From the NCBI RefSeq assembly GCF_000175935.2, contig NC_014837.1, forward strand, positions 2,232,001 to 2,296,000: DNA of 64,000 nucleotides, read 5' to 3'. Below are positions 1 to 11,000 of this stretch, in pieces. A program made the translations under genes and the position numbers. The notes under the pieces were generated by a model. That model was given only the letters and a program-made list of their open reading frames with translations, was not told where the DNA came from and did not search any database. Numbering within the stretch: the first letter of the stretch is position 1; each line of letters begins with the position of its first letter. Source of the DNA: Pantoea sp. At-9b (GTDB taxonomy: Bacteria; Pseudomonadota; Gammaproteobacteria; Enterobacterales; Enterobacteriaceae).

Positions 1-2340
1 ATGTTCCAGATCTTCCACTTCGCTGCGCAGCTTTTGGTTGCTGCGGAAAAAAGCGTGACGGTTCTGCCAGTCGCCCTCGACTAACGCATGGCGGATGAAC
101 AGCTCACGGCTCAATGGCGCATCAATTTGGCCGTAGTTAACCTTACGCGCCTGCACAATCGGCAAACCGTACAGCGTCACTTTTTCGCTCGCCATCACCG
201 CGCCCTGCGCCTTTTCCCAGTGCGGTTCGCTGTAGCTGCGCTTCAGTAAATGCTGCGCCAGCGGTTCGATCCACTCCGGATCGATGCGTGCCGCAATGCG
301 TCCCCACAACCGGCTGGTCTCAACCAGCTCAGCCACCATGGTCCATTTGGGCGGTTTCTTAAACAGCCCGGAACCGGGGAAGATGGAGAAGCGCGCATTC
401 CGCGCACCAGTAAATTCCTGTTTTTCAGCATCTTTCTGGCCGATGTGGGAGAGCAAACCACTCAGCAACGCGCAGTGCACTTCACGATAAGGGGCTGGCT
501 CGCTGTTGACCGGCATGCCCTGCTCCCGCACCACCTGACGCAGCTGGGTATAGATATCCTGCCATTCGCGCACGCGCAGATAGTTGAGGTAATCGCTTTT
601 ACACTGACGGCGGAACTGATTGCCTGACAGCGCCTTCTGTTGTTCCTGGAGATAGTTCCACAGATTGACGAAGGCGAGGAAATCGGACTCTTTATCAGCA
701 AATCGCCGATGTTTCTCGTCCGATGCCTGCTGTTTCTCCACCGGACGCTCACGCGGGTCCTGAATCGACAAGGCCGCCGTGATGATCATCGCTTCGCGCA
801 CACAACCAAATTTCTGCGCTTCCAGCACCATGCGTGCCAGACGGGGATCGACCGGCAGCAACGCCAGTTGACGTCCTGACGCCGTCAGTTTGTAGTGGCT
901 GTCTTCATTGACGGTGATCGCCCCCAACTCCTCCAGCAGCCGCACCCCGTCCTGGATATTGCGTTTATCCGGCGCTTCGACAAACGGGAACGCAGCAATA
1001 TCGCCGAGGCCGAGCGCGGTCATCTGCAAGATAACCGACGCGAGGTTAGTGCGCAGAATTTCCGGATCGGTAAACTCTGGCCGACTGAGGAAATCGTCTT
1101 CGGAGTAGAGACGAATACAGATACCTTCCGACACACGGCCACAGCGGCCTTTACGCTGGTTAGCCGATGCCTGGGAAACCGGCTCAATCGGCAAACGCTG
1201 CACTTTGGTGCGATAGCTGTAGCGGCTGATACGCGCCGTACCGGGATCGATCACGTACTTAATGCCGGGAACGGTCAGTGAGGTTTCCGCCACGTTGGTC
1301 GCCAGTACGATGCGGCGTCCACTGTGTGACTGAAACACCCGGTTCTGCTCTGCATTCGACAGTCGGGCATACAGCGGCAGAATTTCGGTGTGGGGCAAAT
1401 CGCGCTTCATCAGCGCATCGGCGGTATCACGAATTTCGCGTTCCCCGCTCATAAAGATCAGGATATCGCCCCGGCTTTCCTGCCCCAGTTCATCCACCGC
1501 ATCGAAAATCGCCTGAAGTTGGTCACGATCGGTATCCTCGGCCTCTTCAACGATGGGGCGATAACGCACCTCCACCGGAAAGGTACGCCCGGAAACTTCA
1601 ATCACCGGCGCGTGATGAAAATGGCGTGAAAAACGCTGTGGATCGATGGTCGCCGAGGTGATGATCACCTTTAAATCAGGACGGCGCGGCAGCAGCTCGC
1701 GCAGATAACCGAGCAGAAAATCGATGTTCAGGCTGCGTTCGTGCGCTTCATCAATAATGATGGTGTCATATTGCAGCAGCAACCGGTCCTGCTGGATTTC
1801 TGCCAGCAGAATACCGTCCGTCATCAGCTTCACCTGAGTGGTGTCACTGACTTGATCATTAAAACGTACCTTGTAGCCGATACAGCCGCCGAGCGAGGTT
1901 TCCAGCTCATCGGCGATGCGGTTGGCCACCGTTCGTGCCGCCAGACGGCGTGGCTGGGTATGCCCAATCAGCCCTTTCACCCCACGCCCCAGCGCCAGAC
2001 AAATCTTCGGTAACTGGGTGGTTTTCCCCGAACCGGTTTCACCCGCAACGATCACCACCTGATGATCGCGAATCGCCTCTGCAATCGCCTGCTGTTTCTG
2101 GCTGACCGGCAAATTTTCCGGAAAGGTAATGCGCGGCGTGGCGGCCATGCGCTGCGCCACACGCTGCTCGGCGAGGCTGAACTCAGCGTCCAGCTCGGCC
2201 GCAATCCCTTGCTGCGCGTCAGGATTTTTCACTTTGGTCGCGCCCTGGAGCCGCCGCTGTAACCGTTGGCGGTCGCGTAGCATCAGGTTATCAAGACGCG
2301 TCCAGAGAGGAGCCAAAGGTGAAGTAACAGATGATGACAT
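1..2340 (-). CDS. hrpA: ATP-dependent RNA helicase HrpA, 5' part (partial)
   Basis: DEAH-box RNA helicase; in E. coli HrpA resolves stalled ribosomes and processes some mRNAs. The frame is open from the ATG at 2340 to the window edge, giving 780 residues of a protein normally about 1300 long, so the C-terminal part lies outside. Walker A GETGSGKT is at residues 100-107, followed by TQPRR (motif Ia) and DEAH at 197-200. The start follows a polar N-terminus (MSSSVTSPLAPLW) as in other HrpA proteins. It is divergent from azoR, the same neighbour as in E. coli. The identification is very firm. Only the missing end cannot be judged. Confidence 0.95.
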   Translation of the reverse strand, partial: MSSSVTSPLAPLWTRLDNLMLRDRQRLQRRLQGATKVKNPDAQQGIAAELDAEFSLAEQRVAQRMAATPRITFPENLPVSQKQQAIAEAIRDHQVVIVAGETGSGKTTQLPKICLALGRGVKGLIGHTQPRRLAARTVANRIADELETSLGGCIGYKVRFNDQVSDTTQVKLMTDGILLAEIQQDRLLLQYDTIIIDEAHERSLNIDFLLGYLRELLPRRPDLKVIITSATIDPQRFSRHFHHAPVIEVSGRTFPVEVRYRPIVEEAEDTDRDQLQAIFDAVDELGQESRGDILIFMSGEREIRDTADALMKRDLPHTEILPLYARLSNAEQNRVFQSHSGRRIVLATNVAETSLTVPGIKYVIDPGTARISRYSYRTKVQRLPIEPVSQASANQRKGRCGRVSEGICIRLYSEDDFLSRPEFTDPEILRTNLASVILQMTALGLGDIAAFPFVEAPDKRNIQDGVRLLEELGAITVNEDSHYKLTASGRQLALLPVDPRLARMVLEAQKFGCVREAMIITAALSIQDPRERPVEKQQASDEKHRRFADKESDFLAFVNLWNYLQEQQKALSGNQFRRQCKSDYLNYLRVREWQDIYTQLRQVVREQGMPVNSEPAPYREVHCALLSGLLSHIGQKDAEKQEFTGARNARFSIFPGSGLFKKPPKWTMVAELVETSRLWGRIAARIDPEWIEPLAQHLLKRSYSEPHWEKAQGAVMASEKVTLYGLPIVQARKVNYGQIDAPLSRELFIRHALVEGDWQNRHAFFRSNQKLRSEVEDLEH

Positions 2341-2507
2341 AGTGGTGAATTACCGGCGTATTCAACGAATTAATGGACGGCATGATAGCATAATTTGCCC
2401 CTGCCGCCCTGACCGTGCGTGCGGCCTTATTCAATAAATTCGAACATAGGTCTCGAAATATTGCGCTTTTCACCGCACGGTGATCTCCGTAGAGTGTAAC
2501 GCATTGA

Positions 2508-3143
<636 letters not shown>

Positions 3144-3169
3144 GCGCTAAAAAAGAATGCTATCTTTTT

Positions 3170-3197
3170 GCCGGGCCTGAGTGCCCGGTTTTTTTTG
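3170..3197 (+). terminator. Rho-independent terminator of azoR
   Basis: Inverted repeat CCGGGC (3171-3176) and GCCCGG (3183-3188) with a six-base loop, followed by eight T residues. It lies 27 bp after the azoR stop and just before the convergent ydbL stop. Confidence 0.9.
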
Positions 3198-3199
3198 GG

Positions 3200-3520
3200 C
3201 TATTTTCGCAGCCATTGCCCGTTAATACCCTGCACATACTCGCCGGTTCCGGCACGATCGACCAGTTTCTCCCCGGCAATGCGCGCCACTTCGCCGGTGG
3301 TGAGATTGTTCTGCTGCGCCACTCGCTGATACTGTTGGCTCCGTCCCTCGTTAATCCGTTTCACCAGCGCCAGGGTTTCGCTGTCCTGTTGCCGGGCCGC
3401 AATATAGCCGCTCAGGGTTTCCCCGACACGCCCCTGCTGACGAGCCTGATCGAGCGTCAGCGCCCAGGCGGAAGGGATCAATAACGTCGCCAGCAACAAG
3501 GCGATTGCTTTGCGTTTCAT
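3200..3520 (-). CDS. ydbL: YdbL, periplasmic DUF1318 protein
   Basis: Small exported protein of the ydbH-ynbE-ydbL operon. In E. coli it is reported to modulate the YdbH-YnbE bridge that moves phospholipid to the outer membrane. The 106 residues begin with a signal peptide (MKRKAIALLLATLLIPSAWA). The conserved tail YVQGINGQWLRK is close to the E. coli protein. The ATG at 3520 is chosen because GAGGAGGG precedes it at the right distance; a TTG 15 bp upstream sits inside that ribosome site. It starts 11 bp after ynbE ends, so translation is probably linked. Confidence 0.9.
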   Translation of the reverse strand: MKRKAIALLLATLLIPSAWALTLDQARQQGRVGETLSGYIAARQQDSETLALVKRINEGRSQQYQRVAQQNNLTTGEVARIAGEKLVDRAGTGEYVQGINGQWLRK

Positions 3521-3531
3521 CGCCACCCTCC

Positions 3532-3720
3532 TCAAAATAATCCGCTCTGATTTTTCAGCAGCGCTTCCACATCTTTATCGACCTTGATGTGGATTTCATG
3601 CTCGATTTTCACATTCATATTGATGGTGATCGGCTCTTTCGGTGCGGCAACTTCAATACGCGGCACGCAACCGATCAGCGGCAGCCCGGCTGCCAGCACC
3701 AGTAATGCCCTCAGGCTCAT
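3532..3720 (-). CDS. ynbE: YnbE, small outer-membrane lipoprotein
   Basis: 62-residue lipoprotein with signal peptide and lipobox LIGC (Cys18), then a short mature part rich in I/V/E/K. In E. coli YnbE multimerises and joins YdbH to the outer membrane to complete an intermembrane lipid bridge. The start codon overlaps the ydbH stop (ATGA), which indicates coupled translation, and ydbL follows after 11 bp. The lipobox has no Asp at +2 (the residue is Val), consistent with outer-membrane sorting. The full ydbH-ynbE-ydbL order is conserved. Confidence 0.92.
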   Translation of the reverse strand: MSLRALLVLAAGLPLIGCVPRIEVAAPKEPITINMNVKIEHEIHIKVDKDVEALLKNQSGLF

Positions 3721-6338
3721 GGTTGGGGATCCTTCTTGGATGGCAGGGTGGCATTTTGCTCCACCCAGGATTGCAAATTATCGCCAAAACGCAGGCTGCG
3801 CCACAGCTGGAACAGGTTTTCCTGATGACGGTAGTTAAGATTGACCGACTGGCGGCGATTGCTGAACTGGCTGGTGCCCTTGACCTCCGATTGCAGAGTC
3901 AGATTGCCGAAGTTATCCAGATCCAGTGTGGCCCACGAACGGGAGATCTCCATATAGCGCAGCCAGTCCATCGCCACGCCTGCGGCAATATTGTTGCTGG
4001 TAATGGCATCGGCCATATCTTTATCCATGCGGAACGTGAGGGGGCCACTGTTGGCGATCCAGCCTTTTTCAATCAGCCAGCGCGGGTTATTCACCCACAG
4101 CGGCAACTCGCCATTCACCTTGCCGGACATGGCAAATTGCTTTGGTTTGATAGCGGTAATCAGACGGCTGAGATCGATGTCGCGCAGGGAAATATGCGCC
4201 GCCTCATGCTGCGGCAGGCGCAGTTCTGGCAAGCTGACATGGCCGCCCAGCAGATCAAGATTGACGTTGGACAGCGTCAACGGCTGGCGTTCCTGCCAGG
4301 GATAATGCCCCTGTAAATCGGCGGTGATGTTCTGCAAGGCAAACTGGTTTTTCACCTCAGCAATGCGCAGCGAAACCGGCCCGCGCCGTCCGAGCTGCCA
4401 CTGGTGCGCCTTGAGGCGGAACGGTAGTGAAAAATCGATACCGTTGATTTCGCTGTCCGGCATCCATACGCTGCCTTTTTTCACCGCCCAGTGGCCTCCG
4501 GCTTCTAAGCCCTGATCGGTGGCGGCAGAGAAAGCCACCTGAGCCTGGAGTTGCCCGGATTGAATACGCATCTTTAAATCGCTACTGAGCAGCGGCTGGA
4601 ATACCGTCAGCGATTGCGCCGGCCACCAGGCTTCACCGCGCAGGCGCTCACCATCCCAACGTCCGTGTACCCGTAATGGGCCGATATCTCCGGCCTTAAG
4701 CTGGCCGCGCCAGATAAACTGGCTGGGATCGCGACCTTTGGCGGCAAATTCAAGTTCTGAAGGCGGCAGCCAGCCACCATAGCTAAATTGCGTCTGGCCG
4801 GATTTCAGCACAAAGCCGCCGTTGAAACTGGGTTGTTGCGCATCGCGTTGCCAACGTACTGGCGCGGTCAGGGTTAAACGGGGTTTGCCAACTTGCACCA
4901 TGCCATACGCCAGTTGATCGAAACCGGTATCCAGCGTATCGAGACTGATCAGCGTATCCTGCCAACTGCCGGTACCTCTGACATCCCATTTAGCGTCGAG
5001 TGGCTGCATCAGGCCATCCCCCCAGTAACGCCAGTTCCAGCGCCCGCTGTCCGGCCAAAACTGCGTCGCACGGCCATCAAGGTGCAAGCGTAAACGGCCA
5101 AAGCTGGGATCGTGCGCTTGCAGGATTGCCTGCAAGCGGCCATTAATCCCCTTGCTGCTCAGGGTGACACCAGCCAGTGGCCAGCGCGCCTCATCCACCT
5201 CCAGCGTCGACAGCAGGCGGCCACGCAGACGCAGCAACGCGCCCGGTTTCAGCACCAGTTGTGGGTCGGTCAACATTCCCTGCAACTCACCGGGGATGGC
5301 ACCATACAATTGCAAGCTGGCAAATTTGCTTTCGCCGGTAAGCTGGAACGGTAAGGCGCTGTCAGTCAGGCTAAGGGTGCCGGGTCCGACGCTCAGCACC
5401 AGGTTGCCTTTGCCCCCTTTGCCTTGCGTCAGCAGGTTGAAGCGCCCCTGAACCTGGGTGTGATCCAGCCCCTGCTGCCAGTTGGTAAAGGTCAGCGCCA
5501 GGCCACCCGACAGTGGCTGCTCAGACTGCGGCCAGCGCCAGTGCCCCTGGCTAATCTGGATGTGCTGCTCATCAACCTGCCACGGCAGTTGCAGTAAGGG
5601 TTGATCGTCGCCCTGTTGGCTCACCGTCAAACTCCCCTGCTGCTGCTGCCAGTCCAGCGCCATTCGCAGTGGCTGTGGCCATTGCCTCAGGCTGACATCG
5701 CCCTGTAACGTCCCGGCGACCGGTAATCCGTCGGCAAAGGTCGGTAGCGTTAGCGAGCCTTGTAAATCCAGTGGTTTGGGCAGCAACGGCTGCGTCAGCG
5801 TTAGCCGCGAGAGGTGTAGCTCCTGTCCTTGCAGACGGGCGTCCACGGTAAGATTCTCGCCCTGATAATGCAGTTGCTGCGCGGTGTTATCCAGGGTGAG
5901 ATCAAATTGCCCGGCATAGTGTTGCCACGGCAGCAGTACCAGTTGATCGAGGTGAATATCCGCGCCCGGTAGCATGGCCTGCCACTGTGCCAGCGTGCGG
6001 GGTGCATCACTCGGGGCGGTGTTTTGCGGCAGCGCTTGCAGGCAGTGGCTGTCGAGTTGCACTTGTCGGGCGCGCAGTTGCCAGCGCTGCTGCTGCCAAC
6101 CGAGGCGGGCCTCGCTGACTTTCGCCAGTTCGCAATCGCCCGCCAGGTAACGCACTTCCGGGAAATAGAGGCCGCCCTGCTGCCAGCCAGGCGCACCGTT
6201 CAGCTCCACACGGGTATTTTCCGGCAGCCAGATGCCCGCCAGCCGCGGCAGCCATTGTGTCACCGTCAGCAGCAATCCCAGTAGCAGCAGTATCAGCGCC
6301 AGTAGCGCAGCAAGTATTCGGCGAAGGCTCCGCGTCAT
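3717..6338 (-). CDS. ydbH: YdbH, AsmA-like intermembrane phospholipid bridge
   Basis: 873-residue AsmA-like protein, partly redundant with TamB and YhdP in E. coli for carrying phospholipids across the periplasm. One N-terminal membrane anchor is visible (about residues 8-29, a run of L/I/A). The rest is a long repetitive beta-rich sequence with many GxL and LxLxxW patterns, as expected for a hydrophobic groove. The length agrees with the E. coli protein (about 880). It is the first gene of the operon, overlapping ynbE by 4 bp. It is divergent from ldhA with 176 bp between, where both promoters should lie. Confidence 0.93.
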   Translation of the reverse strand: MTRSLRRILAALLALILLLLGLLLTVTQWLPRLAGIWLPENTRVELNGAPGWQQGGLYFPEVRYLAGDCELAKVSEARLGWQQQRWQLRARQVQLDSHCLQALPQNTAPSDAPRTLAQWQAMLPGADIHLDQLVLLPWQHYAGQFDLTLDNTAQQLHYQGENLTVDARLQGQELHLSRLTLTQPLLPKPLDLQGSLTLPTFADGLPVAGTLQGDVSLRQWPQPLRMALDWQQQQGSLTVSQQGDDQPLLQLPWQVDEQHIQISQGHWRWPQSEQPLSGGLALTFTNWQQGLDHTQVQGRFNLLTQGKGGKGNLVLSVGPGTLSLTDSALPFQLTGESKFASLQLYGAIPGELQGMLTDPQLVLKPGALLRLRGRLLSTLEVDEARWPLAGVTLSSKGINGRLQAILQAHDPSFGRLRLHLDGRATQFWPDSGRWNWRYWGDGLMQPLDAKWDVRGTGSWQDTLISLDTLDTGFDQLAYGMVQVGKPRLTLTAPVRWQRDAQQPSFNGGFVLKSGQTQFSYGGWLPPSELEFAAKGRDPSQFIWRGQLKAGDIGPLRVHGRWDGERLRGEAWWPAQSLTVFQPLLSSDLKMRIQSGQLQAQVAFSAATDQGLEAGGHWAVKKGSVWMPDSEINGIDFSLPFRLKAHQWQLGRRGPVSLRIAEVKNQFALQNITADLQGHYPWQERQPLTLSNVNLDLLGGHVSLPELRLPQHEAAHISLRDIDLSRLITAIKPKQFAMSGKVNGELPLWVNNPRWLIEKGWIANSGPLTFRMDKDMADAITSNNIAAGVAMDWLRYMEISRSWATLDLDNFGNLTLQSEVKGTSQFSNRRQSVNLNYRHQENLFQLWRSLRFGDNLQSWVEQNATLPSKKDPQP

Positions 6339-6514
6339 GGCAGCTAACGTTCCTGTCCCTTACAAAATCCTGACAAAGATGATGGCATGTTATGCCGGGT
6401 AAATGAAGGTTTTACCCGCCAGCAGCCAATTAATCGCGCGGTTTTTATCAGCAAAGTGACACAGAAAACGTTATTCTGTCTTCTGCCAACATTCCATTTT
6501 TCAGGAGCGAAACA

Positions 6515-7507
6515 ATGAAAGTTGCGGTTTACAGTACCAAACAGTACGACCAGAAGTATCTTGAACATGTTAACGCCAGCTATGGATACGAACTGGTGTT
6601 CTTTGACTTTCTGCTGACGGAAACCACGGCCAAGAACGCCGTAGGTTGTGATGCCGTGTGTATTTTCGTTAATGATGATGGCAGCAAAGTGGTGCTGGAA
6701 GAGCTGGCGGCGCTGGGAGTGAAATATATCGCGCTGCGCTGTGCCGGTTTCAATAACGTCGATCTCGAGGCGGCGGCCGCTCTCGGATTGCAGGTGGTGC
6801 GCGTGCCCGCCTATTCGCCGGAAGCCGTGGCGGAACATGCCGTTGGCCTGATGATGACGCTGAACCGTCGCATCCATCGCGCGTATCAACGCACGCGTGA
6901 TGCCAACTTCTCACTGGATGGCCTAACCGGTTTCAATATGTACGGTAAAACCGCCGGTGTGGTCGGCACCGGTAAGATTGGCGTGGCGGCGATGCGTATT
7001 CTGAAAGGATTTGGCATGCGTCTGCTGGCGTTTGATCCTTATCCCAGCGCCCAGGCGTTGGAGTTGGGTGCGGAATACGTCGATCTGAAAACCCTGCTGG
7101 CAGCCTCCGACGTCATCACCCTGCACTGTCCGCTAACGCCAGAAAATCACCATCTGCTCAACGCTGCCGCCTTCAGCCAGATGAAAGATGGCGTGATGAT
7201 TATTAATACTAGCCGTGGCGGCTTAATTGATTCTCAGGCGGCGATCGATGCGCTGAAGCAGCAAAAAATCGGCTCACTGGGGATGGACGTGTATGAAAAC
7301 GAACGCGATCTGTTCTTTGAAGACAAATCGAATGATGTGATTCAGGATGACGTGTTCCGTCGCCTGTCCGCCTGCCATAACGTGTTGTTTACCGGCCATC
7401 AGGCGTTTCTGACGGCGGAAGCCTTGACCGCCATCTCCGAAACCACGCTGAGCAATTTGCAGCAACTGGAACGCGGTGAAACCTGTCCTAATCTGGTGCA
7501 AGCCTGA
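6515..7507 (+). CDS. ldhA: Fermentative D-lactate dehydrogenase LdhA
   Basis: NADH-dependent cytosolic enzyme that reduces pyruvate to D-lactate during fermentation. The 330 residues match the usual length. The D-2-hydroxyacid dehydrogenase fold is evident: GTGKIG nucleotide-binding loop at 151-156, the NTSRGG segment carrying the catalytic Arg, and FTGHQAFLTAEAL carrying the catalytic His. AGGAGCGAAAC precedes the ATG. The hslJ gene that follows ldhA in E. coli is absent; ydbJ is convergent 15 bp downstream. Confidence 0.97.
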   Translation: MKVAVYSTKQYDQKYLEHVNASYGYELVFFDFLLTETTAKNAVGCDAVCIFVNDDGSKVVLEELAALGVKYIALRCAGFNNVDLEAAAALGLQVVRVPAYSPEAVAEHAVGLMMTLNRRIHRAYQRTRDANFSLDGLTGFNMYGKTAGVVGTGKIGVAAMRILKGFGMRLLAFDPYPSAQALELGAEYVDLKTLLAASDVITLHCPLTPENHHLLNAAAFSQMKDGVMIINTSRGGLIDSQAAIDALKQQKIGSLGMDVYENERDLFFEDKSNDVIQDDVFRRLSACHNVLFTGHQAFLTAEALTAISETTLSNLQQLERGETCPNLVQA

Positions 7508-7522
7508 CAACGCGCGCCTGCG

Positions 7523-7795
7523 TTAGCGGGCGCAACGTCCACCGATCAGCGCCTGCTCATCGCAGCGACGACCATTCGCCATCTGGCACATGCCGATGCG
7601 CGAACCATCTAACTGGCGTGAAAACGCCAGCGTTCCCCCGGCATTGGCGCAATTGGTTTCCGCCAATGACGACATCACCACCTGCGGTTGAATATGTGCA
7701 GCGGTCGCCTGTTGTGGCGGTTCATTATCACTATTGCTGCTGCAAGCGGAAAGTAACAGCGCAGCACCGGCCAGCAGGAAGGAAGCGGCTTTCAT
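7523..7795 (-). CDS. ydbJ: YdbJ-like DUF333 lipoprotein
   Basis: 90-residue predicted lipoprotein of unknown function. The signal peptide ends in lipobox LSAC (Cys18), followed by a Ser/Asn/Pro/Gln-rich linker. The C-terminal DUF333 module spans about residues 45-90, with the Cys pattern NCANAGG, GMCQM, RRCDE and GGRC, which fits two disulphides in the periplasm. E. coli ydbJ lies between hslJ and ydbK, the same context minus hslJ. It is convergent with ldhA and divergent from ydbK. A GC-rich imperfect hairpin at 7511-7532 spans the end of the gene. Confidence 0.8.
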   Translation of the reverse strand: MKAASFLLAGAALLLSACSSNSDNEPPQQATAAHIQPQVVMSSLAETNCANAGGTLAFSRQLDGSRIGMCQMANGRRCDEQALIGGRCAR

Positions 7796-8090
7796 CGATC
7801 AGGCTCCGGGCGGTTGGGGGAAAAATTCGAACCAGCATATGTCAGGCGCAGCAAGGGGTCGAGAGGCGACACAGCTTTTTACAAAATTTTCTTTCACACT
7901 TTGCAACCAGAATTATCCTGAATCCCCTTTCACACCCTCAAAGTGATGCAAAAAACCGCAACCTTAGTCAGCGGTGCGGCAAACCAATGGCATCACACAG
8001 ATGAGAAAGTGACGCCTGGCCGCTTTGCTAGACTGAGATAATTAACCCCGGCAATTTTGCGGGCATTCTCAGCGAAGCAAAGGACGTTTT

Positions 8091-11000
8091 ATGATTACCG
8101 TCGACGGCAATGGCGCAGTGGCATCTGTCGCTTTCCGCACCAGCGAAGTTATCGCCATTTATCCCATCACCCCCAGTTCCACCATGGCTGAACTCGCCGA
8201 TGGCTGGTCCGGGGAAGGCCGCCGCAATATCTGGGGTGATGTACCACGCGTGGTTGAAATGCAATCCGAAGGCGGTGCGATTGCCACCGTGCATGGCGCA
8301 CTGCAAACCGGCTCATTATCCACTTCATTCACCTCATCGCAGGGATTGTTGTTGATGATCCCGACCCTGTACAAACTGGCCGGACAGTTGATGCCGTTTG
8401 TACTGCATGTTGCCGCGCGCACCGTTGCCACCCATGCGTTATCCATCTTTGGCGATCACTCCGACGTGATGGCGGTGCGCCAGACCGGTTGTGCACAGTT
8501 ATGTGCCTCCAGCGTCCAGGAAGCGCAGGATTTCGCCCTGATCGCCCAGATGGCGTCACTCAACAGCCGCATCCCGTTTATTCATTTCTTTGATGGCTTC
8601 CGGACCTCACACGAAATCAACAAAATTGTGCCGATCAGTGACGAAACGCTGCTGACGCTGATGCCACAGGAGGCGATTGCGCAACATCGTGCTCGCGCCC
8701 TGACGCCCGATCATCCCAGCGTGCGAGGCACCTCGGCTAACCCGGATACGTATTTCCAGTCGCGTGAAGCAACCAACCGTTGGTATGACGCCTGCACCGG
8801 GCATGTTGAAAGCGCGATGGCGGCGTTTGCCGCACAAACCGGCCGCCGTTATCAGCCGTTTGAGTTTTATGGCCACCCACAGGCGGAACGGGTGATCGTG
8901 ATGATGGGGTCCGGCTGTGGTACCGCCGAAGAAGCCATTGATGAGTTGCTACAGCGCGGTGAGAAAGTCGGGCTGGTGAAGGTGCGCTTGTATCGCCCGT
9001 TCTCCGCACAGCATCTGCTCAGTGTGCTACCGTTATCGGCGCAACGCGTGGCGGTGCTGGATCGCACCAAAGAACCCGGCGCGCTGGGTGAACCGCTGTT
9101 TCTTGATGTGATGACGGCACTGGCTGAAGCCTTCAGCCGGGGCGAACGCCGCACCCTGCCGCAGGTGTGCGGCGGGCGTTATGGCCTGTCGTCCAAAGAG
9201 TTTGCCCCCGACGCGGTGCTGGCGGTGTTCCGCGCGCTGCAACGCCCCCAGCCCCCCGCGCGCTTTACCGTGGGAATTTATGATGATGTTACCCATCTCT
9301 CGCTGCCGCCCGAAGCCAACATTGTGCCGAACCGCGCCCATCTTGAAGCGTTGTTCTACGGACTGGGCAGTGATGGCAGCGTCAGCGCAACCAAAAACAA
9401 CCTGAAAATCATCGGCAATGCTACGCCGTGGCAGGTGCAGGGTTATTTTGTTTATGACTCGAAAAAGGCGGGCGGCCTGACGGTTTCGCACTTGCGCGTC
9501 AGCCAGCAGCCGATTCAGTCCGCGTATCTGATCCAGCAGGCCGATTTTATTGGCTGCCACCAATTACAATTTATCGACAAATATTCGATGCTCGATCAAC
9601 TGAAGCCCGGCGGCATTTTTCTGCTTAACACGCCCTATGCCGCCGATGAAGTCTGGCATCGCCTGCCGCAGGAGGTGCAGACACAGCTCAACGATAAGCA
9701 GGCGCGTTTTTATGTGATCAATGCGGCACGCATCGCGCGGGAATGCCAGCTCGGCGCACGCATCAATACCGTGATGCAGATGGCTTTCTTTCAACTGACG
9801 CAAATCCTGCCGGGCGACAGCGCCCTGAGCGAACTGCAAAACGCCATTGCCCGCAGCTATCGCAGCAAAGGCGAAGAGCTGGTGCAGCGCAACTGGCAGG
9901 CGCTGGCCATGGCACAACAAGCGTTGGAGGCCGTACCGTTGCAGGCGGTGGATGCGGACAGTCCACATCGCCCGCCGGTGGTCGCCGCTAACGCGCCCGA
10001 TTTTGTTAAAACCGTCACCGCCGCCATGCTGGCCGGACTGGGCGATAAGTTACCGGTTTCCGCCCTGCCGCCCGATGGTAGCTGGCCCACCGGTACGACG
10101 CAGTGGGAAAAAAGGAATATTGCCGAAGCGATCCCCATCTGGCAGCCCGACCTTTGTACCCAATGCAATCATTGTGTGGCGGCCTGCCCCCATTCGGCGA
10201 TTCGCGCCAAAGTGGTAACGCCAGAAGCGCTGGAAGGCGCGCCTATCAGCCTGGCATCTCTGGATGTCAAATCCCGCGATATGCGTGGACAAAAATACGT
10301 GTTGCAGGTGGCACCGGAGGATTGCACCGGCTGTAATCTGTGCGTCGAGGTCTGTCCGGCCAGCGATCGCCAGCACCCGGAGATCAAAGCCATCAATATG
10401 CAATCGCGCCTCGAACACGTCGAAACGGAAAAAATCAATTATGATGCGTTTCTCGCCCTGCCGGAGATCAGCGCCGAGCAGCTGGAGCGGATTGATATCC
10501 GTACCTCGCAGCTGATCACCCCGCTGTTCGAATATTCCGGTGCCTGTTCCGGTTGCGGGGAGACGCCGTATATCAAGCTGTTAACGCAGTTATACGGCGA
10601 TCGCCTGCTGATCGCCAATGCCACCGGCTGTTCTTCCATCTACGGCGGTAATTTACCCTCCACGCCCTATACCACCAATGCGGAAGGACGCGGTCCGGCA
10701 TGGGCCAATTCGCTGTTTGAAGATAACGCCGAATTTGGCTTAGGCTTCCGTCTGAGCGTCGATCAACAGCGCCAGCGCGCACTCCGTCTGCTGGAGCAAT
10801 GCGCGGCGCAGTTGCCCGCAACGTTAGTTGCCGAACTTAAAGGTGACAACGTCACCACTTCCGTGCGACGGGAACAGATCAGCCAGTTACGTGCGCACTT
10901 ACAGCATGCGCCGCACGCCGCCGCTCAGGCGTTAATCGCTGCGGCGGATGCGCTGGTCGATAAATCGGTGTGGTTAATCGGCGGGGATGGCTGGGCCTAC

